Below, one piece after another: positions 14,536 through 16,219 of a stretch of 16,219 nt of DNA (position 1 is the stretch's first letter; each line of letters begins with the position of its first letter). Made by a program: the position numbers and the translations under genes. The notes under the pieces are model-generated. The model had not been told where the DNA came from and made no database searches. It saw only the letters and a list, made by a program, of their open reading frames with translations. Source of the DNA: Spiro-02 sp964465155 (GTDB lineage: Bacteria; Spirochaetota; Spirochaetia; Sphaerochaetales; Sphaerochaetaceae); assembly GCA_964465155.1 (NCBI GenBank), contig CAYXIH010000052.1, positions 1-16,219 on the forward strand, in the 5' to 3' direction.

Positions 14536-15363
14536 ATGCACTTCATAGATTTCATCCAAGCCATTGTATTTGGCATAGTACAGGGAATTACCGAATGGTT
14601 GCCGATCAGTTCCACAGGCCATATGCTGTTGTTGGATGAGATCTGGCCGCTTGCAGTCACAGAACGCTTTCGTGAGTTGTTCTTCGTGGTCATCCAGCTT
14701 GGATCGGTCCTGGCAGTCCTCGTCTTGTATTTCCACCGCCTCAATCCATTTTCACAGAGAAAGAGCAAGGAAGAGCGTTCGGGGACCTGGATGCTCTGGG
14801 CAAAGGTGGTGGTAGCCTCAATCCCTGTCGCCGTCATCGGGCTCTTGTTCGATGACTGGATCAACGCCCACTTCTTCAACTGGAAGACCGTAGCCATTGC
14901 ATTGGCTTTCTATGGCGTCCTCTATATCGTGCTGGAGCGGTGGAGACGCAATACACCGGGAAAGATTGCCTCGGTTGCCGAGTTGGACTGGAAGTCCTCG
15001 CTGTTCATCGGCATGTTCCAGGCACTGGCTGTCGTGCCAGGCACCAGCCGCTCTGGCTCGACCATCCTCGGAGGCATCATCGTCGGGACCGACAGGACCG
15101 TTGCCGCTGAGTTCTCCTTCTTCCTTGCAATCCCTGCCATGGCCGGAGCATCGCTGCTCAAGGCATTGAAGATAGGATTTGACTTCAGCGCATCCGAGTG
15201 GGGGCTGCTGCTCGTTGCAAGCCTCACTGCTTTTGCAGTCTCCCTTGTTGCCATGAAGTTCCTCGTGGGATTCGTCAAGCGCCATGACTTCAGTGCATTT
15301 GGTTGGTACCGGATTGCCCTGTCCGTGGTCGTGAGCACATTCTTCCTCTCTTTGGGACATTGA
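14536..15363 (+). CDS. uppP: Undecaprenyl-diphosphatase (UppP/BacA)
   Basis: This polytopic inner-membrane enzyme dephosphorylates undecaprenyl pyrophosphate to recycle the lipid carrier for peptidoglycan and other envelope glycans; overproduction of the family is known to confer bacitracin resistance. The 275-aa product is standard length with about eight hydrophobic segments. Both active-site motifs are present: QGITEWLPISSTGH (16-29, the (E/Q)xxxE site with Q16 and E20, plus S26 and H29) and PGTSRSGST (168-176, R172). ATG 14536 is chosen because GGGAGAG (14522-14528) lies 7 nt upstream and the first helix starts right away. Longer in-frame starts reach back across the trmL start and are implausible. 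It is divergent from trmL, and the next gene, 71 bp on, has its own ribosome binding site. Confidence 0.96.
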   Translation: MHFIDFIQAIVFGIVQGITEWLPISSTGHMLLLDEIWPLAVTERFRELFFVVIQLGSVLAVLVLYFHRLNPFSQRKSKEERSGTWMLWAKVVVASIPVAVIGLLFDDWINAHFFNWKTVAIALAFYGVLYIVLERWRRNTPGKIASVAELDWKSSLFIGMFQALAVVPGTSRSGSTILGGIIVGTDRTVAAEFSFFLAIPAMAGASLLKALKIGFDFSASEWGLLLVASLTAFAVSLVAMKFLVGFVKRHDFSAFGWYRIALSVVVSTFFLSLGH

Positions 15364-15391
15364 ACTGATACACCATTGCGTTGCCTGTGAG

Positions 15392-15397
15392 TATATT
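15392..15397 (+). promoter_or_regulatory. -10-like element before the small secreted protein gene
   Basis: TATATT (5 of 6) lies 38 bp before the next ATG in the uppP downstream gap. The expected -35 position (15369-15374, TACACC) matches only 3 of 6. Readthrough from uppP is equally possible, as no terminator lies between the genes. Confidence 0.3.
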
Positions 15398-15434
15398 CGC
15401 CATGGAAGATGAAAACCAATGATGGAGGTTTGCC

Positions 15435-16046
15435 ATGGCACAGAAACGTGTGAGAGTATGTTTGGTATTGGTCGTGGTCCTTGTCTTGGGCATGGGGACC
15501 ATCGGTGCACAGGGATCGCAGGAAAGCTCGCTGAGGGCACAATTCGACTGGGCTCAGAACACCCAGGTGTGGCCTGCCATCGCAGCAAGCTATTGCGATA
15601 TCATCCTCAAGGGTTCGCAGGTTCCCATCCTGTTTACCCCGTCGATGGCGACGATCAAGAGCTACCAGGATTTCCAGACCAGCGATGAGCCAAGTGCGAT
15701 TGCTGTCCAGACCCTGGCATCGTTCACGGATGAAAAGATTGACATGTTCGTGTATGCATACATGTCGTTGCTGTTGCCCACCACCCCCTATGCGGCGCTG
15801 GACATGGCTACCCCAAGCAGCCTGCAGGGTGTCACCCAGATGGTCTACCAGTACATGTCATCCCAGCAGCCCCCGATGAACTATGCATTGGATGAGGATC
15901 AGCTGAAGTTCATGCGCAAGGTGTTCCCAAGCGGGTGGTATGTCAATGGAAACGACTACGACAACTTCCGCTATGCATGCCTGGCACTCACCTCCTACCT
16001 CAATGGCAGTGGGGAAGTCCCGGACTCCTTCAAGTTGGATGACTGA
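15435..16046 (+). CDS. Small secreted protein of unknown function
   Basis: I do not recognise this 203-aa protein. It has a clear signal peptide (MAQKRVRV, then a long Val/Leu core, likely cut after TIGA at residue 25), so the mature product of about 178 residues is periplasmic or outside the cell. No lipobox is present at the cut. The mature part is soluble-looking and acidic at the end (FKLDD), with aromatic-rich segments such as GWYVNGNDYDNFRYACLALTS and many Ser, Gln and Tyr residues, and no repeats or enzyme motif that I can identify. It contains two cysteines after the signal (in SYCDII and YACLAL), enough for one disulfide. ATG 15435 has GGAGG (15424-15428) 6 nt upstream. It follows uppP and ends at a strong intrinsic terminator, so it is either the second gene of a uppP unit or has its own promoter. 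Confidence 0.85.
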   Translation: MAQKRVRVCLVLVVVLVLGMGTIGAQGSQESSLRAQFDWAQNTQVWPAIAASYCDIILKGSQVPILFTPSMATIKSYQDFQTSDEPSAIAVQTLASFTDEKIDMFVYAYMSLLLPTTPYAALDMATPSSLQGVTQMVYQYMSSQQPPMNYALDEDQLKFMRKVFPSGWYVNGNDYDNFRYACLALTSYLNGSGEVPDSFKLDD

Positions 16047-16098
16047 CCCATCAAACGCACGTCAACGCTTTCTTGGGGCGTGACGCGCAAAGAGATGC

Positions 16099-16141
16099 AT
16101 AGCCACTGTTGCTGATATCCGCAGCGGTGGCTATTTTTTTT
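16099..16141 (+). terminator. Strong Rho-independent terminator
   Basis: ATAGCCAC (16099-16106) pairs with GTGGCTAT (16127-16134). The stem continues inward through TGTTGC/GCAGCG with two G-U pairs, giving about 14 bp and an 8-nt loop. Eight T residues follow at 16134-16141. It lies 52 bases after the stop of the secreted protein gene and is the cleanest intrinsic terminator in the window. Confidence 0.92.
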
Positions 16142-16219
16142 GCCAAAGGGAAAGAGGAGGGGGTCCTGGACAACGTCCAGATCCCCCTGACAATAGAGAA
16201 GAAACTATTGCGCCTCCAG
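16142..16219. other. Noncoding tail with two inverted repeats
   Basis: GGGGG..CTGGAC-AAC-GTCCAG..CCCCC (16159-16187) forms a two-part stem interrupted by a 2x2 mismatch. CAATAG (16191-16196) and CTATTG (16205-16210) form a second, weaker one. On the minus strand the first stem is followed by a pyrimidine-rich stretch, so it may terminate a minus-strand gene entering from the right. No coding region can be supported from these 78 bases alone. Confidence 0.4.

Noticed and set aside
14436..14897. N-terminal extension of the trmL frame to 14897
   Set aside because: The added 154 residues would be antisense to uppP and have no TrmL homology; TrmL proteins begin at MLHIVLFEPE and are about 155-160 residues long.
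16142..16219. 3' end of a minus-strand gene entering from the right (TAG at 16207-16205)
   Set aside because: Only about five codons would be inside the window, so coding cannot be judged; the hairpin at 16159-16187 is merely compatible with it.

Overview
The window reads as an ordinary, densely packed bacterial chromosome segment with a GC content that looks somewhat above 50%. It holds 14 protein genes and no RNA gene, insertion sequence, CRISPR array or phage remnant that I can see. The protein style (ProA with a C-terminal tail, trmL-proC-serS-pncB in a row, MATE/MerR pair) suggests a free-living or host-associated spirochaete of the Sphaerochaeta/Treponema group. That assignment is inference from protein character, since there is no rRNA to confirm it.

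Left part (1-5963). An adenine deaminase gene (ade) has its own good sigma70-type promoter with an extended -10. It converges on, and overlaps, a MATE-family efflux gene on the minus strand. The MATE gene is divergent from a BmrR-like MerR regulator. The 116 bp between them contain a textbook MerR-type promoter (19-bp spacer with a perfect dyad inside) facing the efflux gene. The regulator then converges on, and overlaps, an ABC importer pair of the iron-siderophore/cobalamin type (ATPase and FecCD permease, minus strand), which has no substrate-binding protein here.

Middle (5964-10263). A plus-strand unit is chained by start/stop overlaps: proA, proB, an unrecognised glycosyltransferase-like gene, and a secreted N-acetylmuramoyl-L-alanine amidase. 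It ends at a strong hairpin shared with the convergent pncB. ProA and ProB are the first two enzymes of proline synthesis.

Right part (10264-16219). A minus-strand series runs trmL, proC, serS, pncB. It supplies the last proline enzyme, a tRNA wobble methylase, seryl-tRNA synthetase and an NAD-salvage enzyme. All three proline enzymes are therefore within 8 kb but in two opposing units. Divergent from trmL is uppP, encoding undecaprenyl-diphosphatase, followed by a small secreted protein of unknown function with its own ribosome binding site and a strong intrinsic terminator. The last 80 bases are noncoding with two further inverted repeats.

No clearly new multi-gene system is visible. The items most worth a second look are the MerR-type control region, the permease promoter with a dyad in its spacer and almost no leader, the unrecognised gene between proB and the amidase, and the unknown secreted protein.
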